A stretch of DNA of 64,000 nt, taken from contig NZ_CANNGT010000002.1 of assembly GCF_947504225.1 (NCBI RefSeq), positions 124,001-188,000 of the forward strand, given 5' to 3'. This document shows, one piece after another, positions 63,976-64,000 of this stretch. Source of the stretch: Brumimicrobium ulvae (GTDB taxonomy: Bacteria > Bacteroidota > Bacteroidia > Flavobacteriales_D > Crocinitomicaceae). Within the stretch, counting starts at the first letter, position 1; each line of letters starts with the position of its first letter. Made by a program: the position numbers and the translations under genes. The notes under the pieces are model-generated. The model was not told the origin of the DNA. It worked only from the letters and a program-made list of their open reading frames with translations, and searched no databases.

Positions 63976-64000
63976 AACATAAAGTTATTGGAGCCTAAAA

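Noticed and set aside
1-64000. CRISPR arrays, tRNA or rRNA genes, insertion sequences, integrases, prophage genes
   Set aside because: I looked for repeat-spacer patterns, cloverleaf-like conserved T-loop sequences and transposase or phage motifs in reading frames and found none I could support.

Overview
The window reads as chromosomal DNA of a low-GC member of the Bacteroidota, most likely a flavobacterium-like marine lineage (family not decidable from this sequence; Crocinitomicaceae-like is a guess). Reasons: a secreted subtilase ends in a type IX secretion (T9SS) sorting domain; promoters fit the Bacteroidota -7 box TAnnTTTG; IspG is the long, insert-containing type; secreted one-domain TonB_C proteins are abundant; a bacterial geranylgeranyl/heptaprenylglyceryl phosphate synthase is present. 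I saw no rRNA, tRNA, CRISPR, integrase or insertion sequence.

Layout. 1-11.5 kb: a redox / nitrosative-stress / Fe-S block: a CoA-disulfide-reductase-like flavoenzyme with rhodanese tail (runs off the left edge), a lone TonB_C lipoprotein, a Ric - DUF2249 - NnrS-like/MIP18 fusion operon, nadAB, and an MbnH/MbnP-like pair. Four Crp/Fnr-type half-site palindromes in this block sit exactly 23 bp upstream of a TAnnTTTG-like box, and a fifth precedes ric two helical turns further away, so the block looks like one regulon. 11.5-19.2 kb: ALDH7-type dehydrogenase, hypothetical genes, a YkgJ-type Cys-cluster protein, and a three-gene operon of phosphopantetheinyl transferase, GGGP synthase and a membrane protein. 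19.3-24.1 kb: the DUF177-rpmF-plsX-fabH-accB-accC fatty acid operon. 24.3-27.9 kb: two nearly identical 119-residue genes flank a carbonic anhydrase / SulP transporter operon. 28-32.2 kb: a 1402-residue subtilase. 32.6-37.1 kb: hemA-hemC-hemD, then an LD-carboxypeptidase and a ChaN-like heme-binding lipoprotein family member. 37.2-45 kb: an Ala/Lys/Glu-rich secreted protein, DNA polymerase III delta', small hypotheticals, a serine hydrolase, lipB and a sugar-phosphate isomerase. 45.2-53.6 kb: response regulator, dCMP deaminase, S41 protease, histidine kinase, omega-amidase and methionine-type aminotransferase, acyl-CoA carboxylase beta. 53.9-61.2 kb: small hypotheticals, M28 peptidase, MscL, a UbiA prenyltransferase coupled to a putative acyltransferase, and ispG. 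61.2-64 kb: a lipoprotein and a tandem array of four secreted TonB_C proteins.

How it works together. The left block joins NO/Fe-S repair (Ric, a MIP18 domain fused to a heme-copper-like membrane protein), an enzyme with an oxygen-sensitive 4Fe-4S cluster (NadA), a diheme oxidase pair tied elsewhere to copper handling, and a persulfide/NADH flavoenzyme; the shared operator geometry is the strongest new signal. One of these promoters points at no open reading frame and may make a small RNA of about 95 nt or a long nadA leader. The rest is mainly core metabolism (lipid, heme, isoprenoid, lipoate) interspersed with REP-like intergenic palindromes.

All functional calls rest on reading motifs in the translated sequence; no database search was possible.
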